From Vannielia sp. (lineage in GTDB: Bacteria > Pseudomonadota > Alphaproteobacteria > Rhodobacterales > Rhodobacteraceae), in contig NZ_JARGND010000007.1 of the NCBI RefSeq assembly GCF_029212645.1, forward strand, positions 1 to 64,000: a stretch of DNA of 64,000 nucleotides, in the 5' to 3' direction. The notes beneath the pieces were generated by a model. It did no database searches, was not told the DNA's origin, and saw only the letters and a list, made by a program, of their open reading frames with translations. The translations under genes were made by a program, and so were the position numbers. This document shows, piece after piece, positions 25,010-33,646 of the stretch (positions are counted from its first letter, which is position 1; every line of letters begins with the position of its first letter).

Positions 25010-25845
25010 GTTGGGTGTCCGGGTGTGGTGCGACCAATCTCGTCAACCGCGTTTTGCAGCGAAATCCGGTCAAGCGAGGCGAGTGGTAGGGCGGTGAAAG
25101 CGCGGATGCGGTTTTGCAGCGCGGCGTAGGTTTGCCGGAAGGCGAGGCTCTTTTCAGCCTCGGTGCCGGTGGCAGCCACCGGATCAGGCAGGCCCCAGTG
25201 GGCGCTCACGGGCTGGCCGGGCCAGGCTGGGCAATCCTCGTTGGCGGCCTGATTGCAGACGGTGAATACAAAGTCGAAAGGGGGCGCGGCAGCGGTTTGA
25301 AGCTCGGCGATGTGCTTTGAGCGTAAGTGCGAAATGTCATGCTGGTCCTGCGACAGAACCTCCAGCGCGTAGGGGTTTGGCCGAGCGGAGGGCTGGGTGC
25401 CAGCGGAGTAGACATTGAAGCGGCCCGCACCTTCGCGGCGCAAAAGCGCTTCGGCAAAGATCGAGCGGGCAGAGTTGCCAGTGCAGATGAAGAGGACGTT
25501 ATAGGGGCCTTCGGGCGTGCCCTGCGCGGGGCCGGGCGCGGTGGCCGGGGCGCAAAGATCGGGGCGGCCACGGCAGCAATCAAGGAAGAGATACCCAAGG
25601 GTGGCGCGCACCTCGGGCATGTTGATCGCGTAGCGCAGGGAGGTGCCGACCCGCTCCTGGGTGATGAGGCCTGCTTGCGAGAGCGCCGCGAGGTAGGCCG
25701 AGAGAGTGGAGGATTTGAGCGACAGGGTTTGCGCCAATTCGCCAGCGGCAACCCGATCTGGGAAGCGGCGCATGAGCAGCCGAAAAATGGCCAACCGTTG
25801 TGGGTGGCCGAGCGTTGCAAGATGGGAGGGCGCGTCTATTTCCAT
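25006..25845 (-). CDS. arsR: ArsR repressor fused to arsenate reductase (ArsC/LMW-PTP type)
   Basis: This is a two-domain protein of 279 aa. Residues 1-85 are an ArsR winged helix with the recognition region 'LSLKSSTLSAYLAALSQAGL', followed by a Cys-rich segment (C90, C91, C98) that could bind arsenite. Residues about 114-245 are a low-molecular-weight phosphatase-like arsenate reductase, with the P-loop C121-TGNSA-R127 and the later Cys pair in 'VCNQAANEDCPAWPG' that fits the redox relay. It is the first gene of the arsenic operon. No arsenite pump is seen nearby. Confidence 0.92.
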   Translation of the reverse strand: MEIDAPSHLATLGHPQRLAIFRLLMRRFPDRVAAGELAQTLSLKSSTLSAYLAALSQAGLITQERVGTSLRYAINMPEVRATLGYLFLDCCRGRPDLCAPATAPGPAQGTPEGPYNVLFICTGNSARSIFAEALLRREGAGRFNVYSAGTQPSARPNPYALEVLSQDQHDISHLRSKHIAELQTAAAPPFDFVFTVCNQAANEDCPAWPGQPVSAHWGLPDPVAATGTEAEKSLAFRQTYAALQNRIRAFTALPLASLDRISLQNAVDEIGRTTPGHPT

Positions 25846-25867
25846 ATTTCATGAATAACGGAAATAT
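25844..25867. promoter_or_regulatory. Candidate ArsR operator
   Basis: A perfect inverted repeat ATATTTC-N10-GAAATAT starts at the second base of the arsR start codon and runs upstream, and a smaller palindrome TTCATGAA (25848-25855) sits inside it. AT-rich palindromes of this kind near the start of arsR are typical autoregulatory operators. Because the site abuts the start codon, bound repressor would block initiation from the promoter upstream. Confidence 0.6.
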
Positions 25868-25992
25868 AGATTCGGGCAAGAGGCTTTTCGCGCGGCAACG
25901 GCGTAGGATTGCACGCAACCGCCGCGACCTGCGCCGCGTGCGTTGCATCAAGATCAAGCTGTGGGAAATGTCGCACCCCGTGGGGGGGGGAA

Positions 25993-26069
25993 TGGTAGCG
26001 GAGGAGGGACTTGAACCCCCGACACGCGGATTATGATTCCGCTGCTCTAACCACCTGAGCTACTCCGCC
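25993..26069 (-). tRNA. tRNA with anticodon CAU (probably elongator tRNA-Met)
   Basis: Reading the minus strand from 26069 gives a 77-nt cloverleaf. The acceptor stem GGCGGAG pairs with CTCCGCT (one G-U end pair). The D arm contains AGCTCAGGTGGTTAGAGC, and the anticodon stem GCGGA/TCCGC has loop ATCATAA (anticodon CAT). The T arm has loop TTCAAGT, and the CCA end is encoded. CAU could also be tRNA-Ile2 after lysidine modification, but overall form favours elongator Met. It is next to the arsenic operon, a typical integration neighbourhood. Confidence 0.95.
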
Positions 26070-26289
26070 TAAAGCGAGGGCCGATGTAGAGGCGCAGGGC
26101 ACAGCCGTCAAGGGGGAAAACCGATGTGCTGGCAGGAGGCCTTTGTTTCCGTTTTGGCGCTAATTTGCTGGGATGCCAATGATCGCGCCGCCCCAGACAA
26201 CAATCGCTGTGGAAACCGCGCCTGCTGCGCTTCCCCGTCCGGGCACAAACGGGCTATCATGGTTAAACCTAGGAATCCGGAGCCCGGCC

Positions 26290-28449
26290 TTGCAGCACTT
26301 GCCCAGTTTGACCCGTGACATCGTTCTGCTCGGCGGGGGGCATGCCCATGCCCTGGTGCTCAGGATGGCGCTGATGGAGCCGATCAAGGGCGCGCGGCTG
26401 ACGGTGATCAACCCCGGCCCCACCGCGCCCTATTCGGGGATGCTGCCGGGGCATGTGGCGGGGCATTACACGCGCGACGAATTGCAGATTGATCTGGTCA
26501 GGCTGTGCCGGGCGGCGGGGGCGCGGCTGGTGCTGGGCCATGCGACAGGGATCGACCGGGCGGCGCAGGTGGTGCGTGTGAGCACCGCCAACGGCGAGCG
26601 TGAGATTGGCTATGACATTGCCTCTGTAGACGTGGGCGTAACCTCAGAAATGCCGGGGCTTGAGGGCTTTGCCGAACATGGCACCCCGGCCAAGCCGCTC
26701 GACACATTTGCCGACCGTTGGGACAGCTTTGTGCAGGCTGTGGAGCCGGGCGAGAAAGCGCCGGTGGTGGTGATTGGCGCGGGCGTGGCGGGGGTGGAGC
26801 TGGCGATGGCAGCGCGCCACCGGCTGATTCAGGCGGGCGCGGAGCCGCAGGTGCATGTGATTGACGCGGCCGAGGCCTTGCCCGGCCTTGGCGGATCGGC
26901 ACGCGCGCGGATTTTCGAGGAATTGCGCAATCAGCAGGTGTGGGTAGTGGAAAACACCCCCGTCACCCGGCTGATTGAGGGCGCGGTTGTGCTGGAGGGG
27001 GGCCGGGAGGTTCCGGCGCGCTTTGTGATCGGCGCGGGCGGGGCGCGCCCGCACGATTGGCTCACCGAAACGGGGCTGGCGCTGGAGAGCGGCTACATCA
27101 AGGTGGGCGCCGATCTGCGCAGCCTGACCGACAAGGCCATTTTCGCGGTGGGCGATTGCGCCCATTTCACCCCCGATCCGCGCCCGAAGGCCGGGGTGTA
27201 TGCGGTAAGGGCGGCGGGCGTTCTGCTGGAAAACCTGCGCCGTGTGGTGGCGGGCAACCCCAAGTTGCGGCGCTTCAAGCCACAGAGCGATTACCTCAAG
27301 CTGATCTCGCTTGGCGATAAATCTGCCATCGGTGAGAAATGGGGGGTCGCACTGGCCGGGCCGCGGGTCTGGAAGCTGAAAAACCGGATTGATCAGAACT
27401 TTATGAAAAAGTTCACCGATCTGCCCAGCATGGCCGAAGAGGCGGGTGGCGAGCAGGCGCTTTGTGCCGGATGCGGCGCCAAGATTGCCCCCGCCGCGCT
27501 GAAACAGGCGTTGAAGGCCCTGCCCCCGCCCGAGCGCGATGACGTGCTTTCGCTGCCCGGAGACGATGCCGCCGTGCTGGCGATGGAGGGCGATTGGCAG
27601 GTGATCACCACCGACCATCTGCGCGGGTTCACCGAAGACCTGGCGCTTATGGCGCGGATTGCGGCGGTGCATGCGCTGGGCGATGTCTGGGCAATGGGCG
27701 CGCGCCCGCAGGCGGCCTTGGCCACGGTGAACCTGCCGCGCATGGCCCCGCAAATGCAGGCCCGCAGCCTTGAAGAAATCCTGTCCGCAGCCAGCGAGGT
27801 GTTTCGCGCCGAAGGGGCGGAGCTGGTGGGCGGGCATTCGGCGATGGGCGCGGAGGTGATCCTTGGCTTTACCGTGACCGGCCTGCGCACCGCTTATCCG
27901 GTGGGGCTGGAGGGGGCCAAAGCGGGCGATGCGCTGATCCTCACCAAGCCGATTGGCACCGGCACGATCCTTGCAGGCGAAATGCAGGGCAAGGCACGGG
28001 GCGCATGGGTGAGCGGTGCGCTCGAATCGATGGCCAAGCCACAGGGCGCGGCGGCAAAGCTGCTGCGCTCGGCCCATGCGATGACAGATGTGACAGGCTT
28101 TGGCCTTGCCGGGCACCTTGCCGCGATTTGCGAGGCCAGCGGCGTGGGCGCGGCGCTGAAGCTTGAGGCGGTGCCGCTGCTGCCGGGGGCCGCCGAACTG
28201 GCCACCCAAGGGGTGCGTTCAACCCTGTGGCCCGACAACAGAGGCGCCGCCGCTGGCCGCATCATCCTGCCCGCGCCGCTGCCGCCCGAGGCTGCTCTGC
28301 TGTTTGATCCACAAACTGCCGGGGGCCTGCTGGCGGCGGTTTCGGCCGGGCGGGCGAGTGCCTTGATCAAGGAGTTGCGCGATTTGGGGTTTGAGGCGGC
28401 AAGGATCGGTCAGGTGGTGGAAGGCGAGCCGTTGATCACCCTGCGGTAA
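26290..28449 (+). CDS. selD: NADH dehydrogenase-like protein fused to selenide, water dikinase SelD
   Basis: SelD makes selenophosphate from selenide and ATP. The N-terminal half (about residues 7-360) is a pyridine nucleotide-disulfide oxidoreductase/NDH-like domain, with a dinucleotide site (LLGGGHAHA) and a second one (VVVIGAGVAGVELAMAA). The C-terminal half is complete SelD: active-site 'CAGCGAK', nucleotide 'GDDAAVL' and the AIRS/PurM fold ending 'FDPQTAGGLL'. NDH-SelD fusions are known in marine bacteria. The TTG at 26290 is preferred because GGAG lies 8 bases upstream and it gives the usual short N-terminus; an in-frame ATG at 26173 is the alternative. The partner mnmH is convergent, just downstream. 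Confidence 0.92.
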   Translation: MQHLPSLTRDIVLLGGGHAHALVLRMALMEPIKGARLTVINPGPTAPYSGMLPGHVAGHYTRDELQIDLVRLCRAAGARLVLGHATGIDRAAQVVRVSTANGEREIGYDIASVDVGVTSEMPGLEGFAEHGTPAKPLDTFADRWDSFVQAVEPGEKAPVVVIGAGVAGVELAMAARHRLIQAGAEPQVHVIDAAEALPGLGGSARARIFEELRNQQVWVVENTPVTRLIEGAVVLEGGREVPARFVIGAGGARPHDWLTETGLALESGYIKVGADLRSLTDKAIFAVGDCAHFTPDPRPKAGVYAVRAAGVLLENLRRVVAGNPKLRRFKPQSDYLKLISLGDKSAIGEKWGVALAGPRVWKLKNRIDQNFMKKFTDLPSMAEEAGGEQALCAGCGAKIAPAALKQALKALPPPERDDVLSLPGDDAAVLAMEGDWQVITTDHLRGFTEDLALMARIAAVHALGDVWAMGARPQAALATVNLPRMAPQMQARSLEEILSAASEVFRAEGAELVGGHSAMGAEVILGFTVTGLRTAYPVGLEGAKAGDALILTKPIGTGTILAGEMQGKARGAWVSGALESMAKPQGAAAKLLRSAHAMTDVTGFGLAGHLAAICEASGVGAALKLEAVPLLPGAAELATQGVRSTLWPDNRGAAAGRIILPAPLPPEAALLFDPQTAGGLLAAVSAGRASALIKELRDLGFEAARIGQVVEGEPLITLR

Positions 28450-28549
28450 CACGCGGTTCGCGCCTTCGGCAGAGATATTTTGCGCAAAAATTCGGCCCTG
28501 TTCGGCGCATTTTCTTGCTGTAAATATCCAATCCCACGCCTGCCAGCGC

Positions 28550-29593
28550 TCACAAACCTGTAAGCTCCTGCACCAGCCTGTCCGCCGCGCGGTTCAGCCC
28601 ATCGCTGTCGAGCCGGATATCGAGCGCCGCCGCAGGCTCTGTCAGCCGTTCGCGGGATTTGCCGTAGCGCGGGTCGTAATGCTGGGTGCAGAGCGCGGCG
28701 GCCAGCGTTTCAACCTCGCCCGCTTCGGCGAGTGCTTGCCACCCCTCAATCACCTCGCGGCCATGCAGGCGGGTGAGCATGGCGAGCAGCCCGTTCAGCG
28801 CCCCGGTATCGGCTGCCAGCTCGGCGTAGAGCCGCGCCAGATAGCGAGCGCGATCCTCCAGCGGCGCGGTGACGGTGAACCGGGGCGCAGCGATCATCCG
28901 CTTCCAGAGGGACGGGGGCACCAGCACCTCGCCAATCTTTGAGCTTTCAGCCTCCACCAGCACCGGCTTTGAGGGATCAAGCTGCGCAAGGCGCGCCAAA
29001 ACCGCGGTTTCAAAGCCCTTTTGCGCGGGTTGCGGCCCCATATTGCCCAGCAGCGAGCCGCGATGATTGGCCAACCCCTCAAGATCAAGCACCTGCCCGC
29101 CGCGCTCAGCGACCAGCGCCAGAAGGTCCGTCTTGGCGGTGCCGGTGTAGCCATCAAGCAGCACCACACGATGGGGCAATTCGGCCTCGTAAAGCGCTTT
29201 CACCACGCCGCGCCGATAGGTTTGGTAACCGCCTTCCAGCTTTTGCACCCGCCAGCCGATCTGCGCGAGGATGGTCGACATCCCGCCAGAGCGCTGCCCG
29301 CCGCGCCAGCAATAAACCAGCGGCTGCCATGCGCCATCCATATCCGCCAGAGGCCCTTCGAGATGCGCGGCAACATTGCGCGCCAGGATCGCCGCGCCCA
29401 CCTTGCGGGCCAGAAACGGGCTTTGCTGAGTGTAGATCGTGCCGACCTGGGCACGCTCGGCATCGGAAAACACCGGTAGCGAGATAGCGCCGGGGATGTG
29501 ATCCTCGGCGTATTCAGCAGGCGCGCGCACGTCGATCACCGTGTCAAACGGCAGGTCGAGCCCCTGGGCCGGATCTGGAAGCTGGTAGGACAT
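28550..29593 (-). CDS. mnmH: tRNA 2-selenouridine synthase MnmH
   Basis: MnmH (SelU/YbbB) uses selenophosphate from SelD to change 2-thiouridine to 2-selenouridine at the tRNA wobble base. The 347-aa form starts at ATG 29593 (MSYQLPDP). The rhodanese domain has active Cys95 in 'VYCWRGGQRSGGM', and a P-loop GYTGTAKT at 148-155 serves the geranyl/selenium transfer domain. An in-frame extension upstream has no family support. It is convergent with the selD fusion, and together they form a tRNA-selenium unit. No selA/selB is in the window. Confidence 0.95.
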   Translation of the reverse strand: MSYQLPDPAQGLDLPFDTVIDVRAPAEYAEDHIPGAISLPVFSDAERAQVGTIYTQQSPFLARKVGAAILARNVAAHLEGPLADMDGAWQPLVYCWRGGQRSGGMSTILAQIGWRVQKLEGGYQTYRRGVVKALYEAELPHRVVLLDGYTGTAKTDLLALVAERGGQVLDLEGLANHRGSLLGNMGPQPAQKGFETAVLARLAQLDPSKPVLVEAESSKIGEVLVPPSLWKRMIAAPRFTVTAPLEDRARYLARLYAELAADTGALNGLLAMLTRLHGREVIEGWQALAEAGEVETLAAALCTQHYDPRYGKSRERLTEPAAALDIRLDSDGLNRAADRLVQELTGL

Positions 29594-29705
29594 GCCGCCT
29601 GCTACCGCGTCCGGCGCGCCGAGAAAAGGGCGCAACGGGGAAGCTTGGCCCAAATCAACAAGGGAATGCGCCCGCAAGGGCGCGATTTTATCGCAGCAGC
29701 CCCGC

Positions 29706-32231
29706 TCATTCGGCAGAACGCAGCACGCGGGCGGGGGGCTGCGCGAGCGGGCGCAGGGCGAAGAGCAGGCCTGCGATGAGCGTGGCGGCAACGCCGCCGG
29801 TGACGATGGCCAGCGCCGAGAGCGGCTCGAAGGTGAAATCGCCCTCCATCACAAAGGTCGTGACCGCCCAGCCTGCCAACCCGCCAGCAAAGATCGCCAC
29901 AAGCCCTGCCGCAAACCCGAGGAGCGCGGCGCGCAGGGTGAGGTAGGCCAGCACGCGGCGGCGTTCGGCCCCCACGGTCTTGAGCACGGCGGCTTCAAAC
30001 TCCCGCGCCGGTTGGCCCGCGGCGGCGGCACCGATCAGCACCACGCCACCGGTGATCAGCGAGGCCATGGCGCCATAGGTGATCGCCGCCGTGATGCCCT
30101 CGATCAGCCCAGCCACGCGGGAGATCGCATCGCGCACCCCGATCCCGGTGATGTTGGGCCATGTGCGGGTGACATCGCGCAGGATCGCGTTTTCCGCCTC
30201 CGGCGCGGAATAGACGGTTGAGATATAGCTATGCGGCGCGCCTTTCAGCGCAGCCTCGTTGAAGGTTATTACGAAGTTGATGCCCATGGTCGAAAAATCC
30301 ACATCGCGCAGGTTGGCCACGCGGGCGGTGATCTCGCGGCCGAGCACGTTCACCGTGACCTCGTCGTCGACCTCAAGGCCGATCTCCTCGGCCTCTTCGC
30401 GCGCAAAGCTCATCAGCGGGGCGCCGGTATAATCCTCGGGCCACCACGCGCCCTCGGTGACGCGTATGCTGGAGGGTTGGGCGGCGGCATAGGTGAGGCC
30501 GCGATCCCCGCGCACAACCCAGTGGTTGCCTGCCACCTTCTCGGCATCCTGCCCGTTGATCCGGGTGATCACGCCGCGCAGCATCGGCGCGGTATCCACC
30601 CGCGTGACCTGCGGATCGCCTTCGACGCGGGCGCGAAAGCCGTCGATCTGGGTGGGCTGGATATCAATGAAGAAGAACGAAGGCGCGACCTCGGGCAGGT
30701 CGCCTTCGATAGCCGCCTGCATGTTGGTTGAAACCTGCCCCACCGCCGCCAGCACCGAAAGGCCAAGGCCGAGCGACAGCACCACCGCGCCCGCCTCCTG
30801 CCCCGGACCGCCCACAGAGCCAAGCGCGAGGCGCAGGGCCGACCAGCCGCGCACCATGCGGGCGCGGGCCAGACGGCGGGCCAGGCGGCGGATGCCCCAT
30901 GAGGCGGCGAGCAGCAGCAAAAGGGCGGCGGCCACGCCGAGGGCGGCCCAGAGGGTGAGGGTCACAAGCCCCGAAAAATACGCCGCAGAAGCGATCAGCG
31001 CCGCCACAAGCGCCACGGTCAGGACGATGACGGGCCAGCGGGGCAACCGCCAGGTGGCGCTGTCGGTGATGGCCCGGAAGAGTTGCGCGGGGCGGATCTC
31101 TTCGGCACGGGAGACCGGCCAGAGGGTGAACACGAGGGCGGTGAGCGCGCCGTAGAGCGCGGCCTCGGCCAGCGGGCCGGGGTAGATGGTGAACTCGGTC
31201 GGCAAAGGCTGGCGGGCCTCAAGCAGCGGCGCGATGGCGAGCACCGCGAGCGCCCCCAGCACGAGGCCGATCACGATGCCGAGCGCCGCCAGAACGCCGA
31301 TCTGGATCAGGTAGGCCCAAAGGATGGTCGCGCGGGTTGCGCCCAGCGTTTTGAGGGTGGCGATGACCGGGGTTTTGCGCTCCAGATAGGCGCGCACGGC
31401 CGCTTGAATCCCCACGCCACCCACCGCAAGGCCCGCAAGCCCCACCAGCACCAGAAAGGCGCTGATCCGATCCACAAAGCGGTTAAGCCCCGGCGCGCCA
31501 TTGCGGCTGTCGCGCCAGCGCACGCCGGCATCGCGAAACTCGGCCTCGGCGGCGGTTTTCATCGCCTCAAGGTCAACCCCTTCGGGCAGGGCGAGGCGAT
31601 AGCGGGTTTCAAACAGGGTGCCGGGGGCAAGCAGGCCCGAGCCTTCAAGAGCGGCGCGGCGCAGCAGGGTGCGCGGCCCAAGCGAAAAGCCAGAGCCAGC
31701 GGCATCCGGCTCTAGCGTGAGGGCGGCAGACAGGTGGTAGCTGGCGGTGCCAAGCTCAAACGTATCTCCCACCGAAAGGCCAAGCTGGGCGATCAACGCC
31801 GGGTCCATCACCGCGCCGGGCAGGCCCCCTGCCCCATCAAGTGCTGCGGCCAGCGCCATGGGCGGATCAAGGCGCGGGGTGCCATAAAGCGGATAGGCGG
31901 CATCAATACCCTTCACCTGGGTCAGCGCGGTGTTTTCCCCCGCGCGCACCATCGAGCGGAAATCGACAACTTCGGAAACGGCCGTGGCGCGGGCCTCCAT
32001 CCAGCTGCGCTCGGCCCCATCGGCGGTGCGGTAGGTGAAGCGCATCTCGGCGTCGCCGCCCAGCATGGTGGCGCCTTCGCGCATCAGCCCGCCTGTGAGG
32101 CTTTCCTGCACAAGGCCCACGGCGGCAATTGCGGCCACGCCGAGCGCGAGGCAGGCGATGAACACGCGAAAGCCCGAAAGCCCGCCACGTAGCTCACGCC
32201 GGGCGATGCGCAGCGCGTGGCTGAGGTTCAT
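29706..32231 (-). CDS. ybbP: FtsX-family ABC transporter permease (YbbP-like)
   Basis: This is a large permease of 841 aa. It has an N-terminal membrane helix (about 20-42), a periplasmic MacB-like domain, two FtsX-type membrane blocks (about 255-350 and 700-830), and further helices around 390-445 and 475-495. That is the ten-helix plan of YbbP/LolC-like proteins. It overlaps its ATPase gene by 4 bases, and the cluster is divergent from tesA, exactly as in the enterobacterial tesA-ybbA-ybbP locus. The substrate is unknown; export or extraction of membrane-associated molecules is inferred. Confidence 0.9.
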   Translation of the reverse strand: MNLSHALRIARRELRGGLSGFRVFIACLALGVAAIAAVGLVQESLTGGLMREGATMLGGDAEMRFTYRTADGAERSWMEARATAVSEVVDFRSMVRAGENTALTQVKGIDAAYPLYGTPRLDPPMALAAALDGAGGLPGAVMDPALIAQLGLSVGDTFELGTASYHLSAALTLEPDAAGSGFSLGPRTLLRRAALEGSGLLAPGTLFETRYRLALPEGVDLEAMKTAAEAEFRDAGVRWRDSRNGAPGLNRFVDRISAFLVLVGLAGLAVGGVGIQAAVRAYLERKTPVIATLKTLGATRATILWAYLIQIGVLAALGIVIGLVLGALAVLAIAPLLEARQPLPTEFTIYPGPLAEAALYGALTALVFTLWPVSRAEEIRPAQLFRAITDSATWRLPRWPVIVLTVALVAALIASAAYFSGLVTLTLWAALGVAAALLLLLAASWGIRRLARRLARARMVRGWSALRLALGSVGGPGQEAGAVVLSLGLGLSVLAAVGQVSTNMQAAIEGDLPEVAPSFFFIDIQPTQIDGFRARVEGDPQVTRVDTAPMLRGVITRINGQDAEKVAGNHWVVRGDRGLTYAAAQPSSIRVTEGAWWPEDYTGAPLMSFAREEAEEIGLEVDDEVTVNVLGREITARVANLRDVDFSTMGINFVITFNEAALKGAPHSYISTVYSAPEAENAILRDVTRTWPNITGIGVRDAISRVAGLIEGITAAITYGAMASLITGGVVLIGAAAAGQPAREFEAAVLKTVGAERRRVLAYLTLRAALLGFAAGLVAIFAGGLAGWAVTTFVMEGDFTFEPLSALAIVTGGVAATLIAGLLFALRPLAQPPARVLRSAE

Positions 32232-32941
32232 TCTGCGGCCTCGGGGGAAGGCTGCGCCGCATCAGCGGCTTCGGGGGCGATCAGCCCGTCGGCCAGCCGG
32301 ATCACCCGCGAACAGCGGGCGGCCAGTTCACGGGAGTGGGTCACAAGCACCAGAGTGGCGCCGCGCTCGGAGGAGAGTTTGAACAACAGGTCGGTCACAA
32401 GTGCGCCAGTGGCGGCATCAAGGTTGCCGGTGGGTTCATCTGCCAGCAGGATATCGGGGCGCGGTGCAATGGCGCGGGCCAGGGCCACCCGCTGCTGCTC
32501 CCCGCCCGACATTTGCGCCGGGTAGTGATGGGCGCGGTCGCCAAGCCCCACCGCATCAAGCTCGGCCTCGGCGCGCTCAAAAGCATCTGCCGCGCCGGCC
32601 AGTTCGAGCGGGGTTGCAACATTTTCCAGCGCGGTCATGGTGCCAATAAGGTGGAAGGATTGGAACACCACCCCCATATGCTCAAGACGGAAGCGGGCCA
32701 GCGCGTCTTCATCCATTGCGGTGAGGTCCTGGCCCAGCGCGGTGACGGTGCCGGATGTGGCTGTATCAAGCCCGCCCATCAACATGAGGAGTGACGATTT
32801 GCCAGACCCTGACGGCCCGATGAGCCCCAGCGTTTCCCCCTTTTCGACCGAGAGCGAGATGCCATGCAGGATCTCGACCCGCCCTGCATTGCCGTCGAGC
32901 GCGAAGGTGAGGTCTTTGAGGGAGAGGATCGGATCGGTCAT
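32228..32941 (-). CDS. ybbA: ABC transporter ATP-binding protein (YbbA-like)
   Basis: This is the ATPase partner of the downstream FtsX-type permease. The 237-aa form starts at ATG 32941 (MTDPILSL), with AAGG a few bases upstream; an in-frame TTG at 32992 is less likely. Walker A is GPSGSGKSS, the signature is 'MSGGEQQRVALARAI', and Walker B is 'DILLADEPTGNLD', as in the LolD/MacB-type clade. Its start codon shares two bases with the divergent tesA start, so each gene's control region lies inside the other gene. Confidence 0.93.
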   Translation of the reverse strand: MTDPILSLKDLTFALDGNAGRVEILHGISLSVEKGETLGLIGPSGSGKSSLLMLMGGLDTATSGTVTALGQDLTAMDEDALARFRLEHMGVVFQSFHLIGTMTALENVATPLELAGAADAFERAEAELDAVGLGDRAHHYPAQMSGGEQQRVALARAIAPRPDILLADEPTGNLDAATGALVTDLLFKLSSERGATLVLVTHSRELAARCSRVIRLADGLIAPEAADAAQPSPEAAE

Positions 32942-33620
32942 GGCACGGCCTTTCGTTTCATTTCGATATGGTGCCAAGAGGTTGGCCTGCAAGGGGATTG
33001 CTGCAATTTGGCTGGTTTCTGCGCCCTTTGCCGCAGCCGCCGAGCCGGTGGTGGTGGCTGCATTGGGCGATAGCCTGACAGCGGGTTACGGGTTGCCAAG
33101 GGCCGATGGCTTTGTGCCGCAGATGCAGGCCTGGCTTACAGAACAGGGTGTTGAGGTAGAGGTGCGCAACGCCGGTGTGAGCGGAGATACCACCGCAGGC
33201 GGCCTCAGCCGGGTGGATTGGACGCTCACCGATGACGTTGACGCGATGATTGTGGCGCTGGGCGGCAATGACCTGCTGCGCGGGCTTGATCCGGCTGTGA
33301 GCCGCCGCAACCTTGATGGTATTTTACAGGCCGCCAAGGCAAAGGACGTGCCCGTGCTGCTGGTGGGTGTGGCCGCCTCGATGAACTACGGCGCCGATTA
33401 CAAGGCAGCGTTTGACGGGATGTATGCGGAGCTGTCAGCGCAATATGAAACGCTGCTCTACCCCGATTTCTTTCGCGGCCTCGCGGAGCTGCCCGATAGG
33501 GAGGTAGCACGGCGCGAGCATTTGCAGGGTGATGGGATTCACCCCGATGCGAGCGGCGTGGAGATATTGGTAGAGGCCATGGGGCCAAGCGTTTTGGAGC
33601 TGGTCAGGCAGGCGCAGTAA
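32940..33620 (+). CDS. tesA: Periplasmic GDSL esterase/thioesterase TesA
   Basis: TesA is a multifunctional periplasmic acyl-CoA thioesterase, lysophospholipase and arylesterase. The 226-aa precursor has a signal peptide (cleavage near AAAAEP, residue 35). Block I is GDSLTAGYG with nucleophile Ser45, block III is 'GGNDLLRG', and the C-terminal 'DGIHPDASG' supplies the Asp and His. The start at ATG 32940 overlaps the divergent ybbA start; TTG near 32979 is a possible shorter start and would remove the overlap. Confidence 0.93.
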   Translation: MARPFVSFRYGAKRLACKGIAAIWLVSAPFAAAAEPVVVAALGDSLTAGYGLPRADGFVPQMQAWLTEQGVEVEVRNAGVSGDTTAGGLSRVDWTLTDDVDAMIVALGGNDLLRGLDPAVSRRNLDGILQAAKAKDVPVLLVGVAASMNYGADYKAAFDGMYAELSAQYETLLYPDFFRGLAELPDREVARREHLQGDGIHPDASGVEILVEAMGPSVLELVRQAQ

Positions 33621-33646
33621 GCGGCGTTTTGGGCGGTGGCGGGGCG

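Noticed and set aside
24008-25129. Long rightward open frame opposite the GAPDH gene
   Set aside because: Shadow frame; the minus strand has the full GAPDH active site and overlaps its operon partners.
25981-25990. Run of nine G's beside the tRNA gene
   Set aside because: Could be an assembly artefact or neutral homopolymer; no function can be supported.
26644-28209. Long leftward open frame (521 codons) opposite selD
   Set aside because: It is the shadow of a GC-rich gene with strong third-position bias; composition is Arg/Gly/His/Gln-rich without any family motif, while the plus strand encodes a clear NDH-SelD fusion.
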